NCBI RefSeq assembly: GCF_000017205.1
Contig: NC_009656.1
Coordinates: forward strand, 4,096,001 to 4,160,000
Reading direction: 5' to 3'
Source: Pseudomonas paraeruginosa PA7
Lineage (GTDB): Bacteria; Pseudomonadota; Gammaproteobacteria; Pseudomonadales; Pseudomonadaceae
DNA length: 64,000 bases
Shown: piece after piece, positions 62,630 to 64,000 of the stretch
Position numbering within the stretch: position 1 is the first letter of the stretch
Layout of the letters: each line of letters begins with the position of its first letter
Notes under the pieces: generated by a model
The model's input: only the letters and a program-made list of their open reading frames with translations
Database searches by the model: none
Told to the model about the DNA's origin: nothing
Translations under genes and position numbers: made by a program

Positions 62630-64000
62630 TCACCAGTTGTGCGTATAGCTCGCCGTCAGCACCGTGCCCGGCGCCGGCAGGTGGCTGGTGTTGTTGTTGT
62701 TGCGCAGCAGTTGGCTGTAGAGCGGGTAGTAGTCGCGGTTGAACAGGTTCTGGATGCCCAGGCTCAACTGGTCGTCGGGGGTGATGCGGTACTGGCTGAC
62801 CAGGTCGACCGTGGTGTAGGTGCTGACCTGGCGGCGGCCGAAGCTTTCCACGCCGTCGAGACGGTAGTCCTTGGAGTCGAAGAAGGTGGCCTGCAGACGG
62901 TTGTTCCAGTCGGCATCCGGCTTGTATTGCAGGTAGGCGGTCAGCTTCAGCGGCGGCACACGGTAGCCGGTCATGTTCTGCCAGTCCTTGCCGTCCGGCT
63001 TCTCGCGCCCGCGCATCCAGGTGGCGCTGCCGCCCGCGCCCCAGACTTCGTCGTCGCTGAGCCAGTCGGCGCTGGCCTCGACGCCGTAGATGCGTTCCTT
63101 GGTGCGGGTGAGGATCAGGCCGTTGTTGAAACTCTGCACGTCGCCCAGCTTGGAGGTGGTGTAGAACAGCGCCAGGCTGCCCAGGGTATTGCCGCCGATG
63201 GCACCGCGCCAGCCGAGTTCGTAGTTGTTGGTCTTCACCGGTTCGAGGTTCGACGAGCCGATATCGAAGCCACGGCGGGCGTTGCGCAGTTGGATGCCGA
63301 CGTCGGGCAATTGGAAGCCCTGGCTGAAGGAGGCGTAGATCTCCTGGCCGGCCACCGGCGAATAGACGATGCCGAGGTTCGACAGCACCGCATCGTAGTC
63401 GAGGTCGCCGCCCTTGACGGCCACCGGCGAGGCGGCCTTGGACTCGGAGAGCGGGATGAAGTCGTCGAATTCGGCGGTGGAATATTCGTAGCGCAGGCCA
63501 CCGTCGATCGACCAGTGTTCGTCGAAGCGATGCTGCAACTGGGCGAACGCGCCGGCGCTGCGAGTCCGTAGCGGCGGCATGTAGGTGAGCTTGCCGATCT
63601 TGTCGAAGACCAGCCCGCCGCTGGCGTCGTAGGCCGCCGGGTCGAACACGTCGAGCGGCATGTCGCTGCGTTCCTGGTTGTAGTCGCCGCCCCAGACCAG
63701 TTCGGTATTGCCGCTCTCGCCCAGCGGCGTGCGCAGGGTCAGGCGGCTGCCGAACACTTCGCTGTTCTGCATGATCTGGTCGACGTTGCCGCCACGGGTG
63801 GAGACGGCGCGGGCGTCGAACGGAGTGAAGCGAGTGAAATAGTCGCGGTAGTAGAGCTGCGCGGAGAGCCGGCTGCCGAGGATGTCGAGGTTCTCGTACT
63901 CGAGGTTCGCCAGGGTGTTGCGGATGCGGTTCTGCTCGTCCAGCTCCAGGCCCTTGATCGCGTTGGCCGGGACCGAGCCCGGCGGCAGTCTGGCGACCCT
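62630..64000 (-). CDS. TonB-dependent siderophore receptor, N-terminus beyond the window
   Basis: The frame is open from the right edge to the stop at 62630 and gives about 456 residues of the C-terminal barrel. Visible strands include ILGSRLSAQLYYRDYFTRFT, IWASFSQGFQLPD-like (YASFSQGFQLPDVGIQLRNA), DNFELGWRG-like (TNNYELGWRGAIGGNTLGSL) and the end QNLFNRDYYPLYSQLLRNNN. The TonB box and plug lie outside. An ATG at 63770-63772 is internal, not the start. By memory it is PA1365, a putative siderophore receptor of the aerobactin/alcaligin-like group. Confidence 0.88.
   Translation of the reverse strand, partial: RVARLPPGSVPANAIKGLELDEQNRIRNTLANLEYENLDILGSRLSAQLYYRDYFTRFTPFDARAVSTRGGNVDQIMQNSEVFGSRLTLRTPLGESGNTELVWGGDYNQERSDMPLDVFDPAAYDASGGLVFDKIGKLTYMPPLRTRSAGAFAQLQHRFDEHWSIDGGLRYEYSTAEFDDFIPLSESKAASPVAVKGGDLDYDAVLSNLGIVYSPVAGQEIYASFSQGFQLPDVGIQLRNARRGFDIGSSNLEPVKTNNYELGWRGAIGGNTLGSLALFYTTSKLGDVQSFNNGLILTRTKERIYGVEASADWLSDDEVWGAGGSATWMRGREKPDGKDWQNMTGYRVPPLKLTAYLQYKPDADWNNRLQATFFDSKDYRLDGVESFGRRQVSTYTTVDLVSQYRITPDDQLSLGIQNLFNRDYYPLYSQLLRNNNNTSHLPAPGTVLTASYTHNW

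Noticed and set aside
63770-63772. Start of a short TonB receptor-like gene at this ATG
   Set aside because: The frame continues upstream to the window edge with receptor-like strands, so this Met is internal.

Overview
The window is high-GC gammaproteobacterial DNA that reads as a Pseudomonas aeruginosa chromosome. The pfeR-pfeS-pfeA-pfeE enterobactin locus, the type VI secretion genes vgrG4-tse5-tsi5 and tse2-tsi2, an OprD-family porin, cpo, aceK and pdxB occur with the gene neighbours I recall from that species. I see no rRNA, tRNA, CRISPR array, insertion sequence or prophage. Comparisons with reference strains are from memory and are marked as such.

Layout. 1-1.5 kb: a methyltransferase gene between gene scraps (an alpha/beta hydrolase end, a broken Nudix gene and a broken LysR gene). 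1.6-3.5 kb: a dienelactone hydrolase fusion, the surviving first codons of a threonine dehydratase, and a small P-loop kinase. 3.5-9.8 kb: a T6SS cassette on the minus strand (vgrG4, the Rhs pore-forming toxin tse5, its immunity gene tsi5). 10-15.4 kb: sensing and uptake of ferric enterobactin (pfeR, pfeS, pfeA) and its hydrolysis (pfeE). 15.4-17.5 kb: REP-like repeats, then an NADH dehydrogenase-like gene divergent from an Rrf2 regulator across a perfect 35-bp palindrome. 17.7-27.3 kb: metabolic and transport genes. 27.5-28.2 kb: the tse2-tsi2 toxin-immunity pair. 28.2-36.2 kb: an AraC regulator, a MoxR/GFA/VWA cluster, cysteine synthase, a LysE exporter and a polyamine-type binding protein.

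36.6-42.2 kb: a DMT exporter, the 3' end of a molybdopterin oxidoreductase gene, a ferredoxin, and a compact stress module: an FMN ene-reductase-like gene, a haloperoxidase, a MerR regulator and a DJ-1/PfpI protein. Three promoters in this module share the same 19-bp-spacer MerR-type operator, so it is probably one regulon. I regard this as the most interesting signal in the window. 42.2-45.8 kb: small lipoproteins, a VOC protein and a GFA protein. 46-49.6 kb: TetR divergent from an enoyl-CoA hydratase/acyl-CoA ligase operon, with two identical-arm operators between them.

49.7-64 kb: a DUF1090 protein, an acetyltransferase, aceK, pdxB and a decayed ketoacyl-ACP synthase. After these come a Cus-type copper/silver efflux operon (a Cys/Met-rich peptide, then outer-membrane, adaptor, pump and CusF genes), a PhzF-like isomerase and a TonB-dependent receptor that runs off the right edge. 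In PAO1, as I recall, the genes before about 45.8 kb and after about 50.5 kb lie far apart and are numbered in opposite directions here, which suggests an inversion endpoint. Several genes (Nudix, LysR, dehydratase, molybdopterin oxidoreductase, ketoacyl synthase) survive only as fragments with clean edges, so deletion is a recurrent theme.
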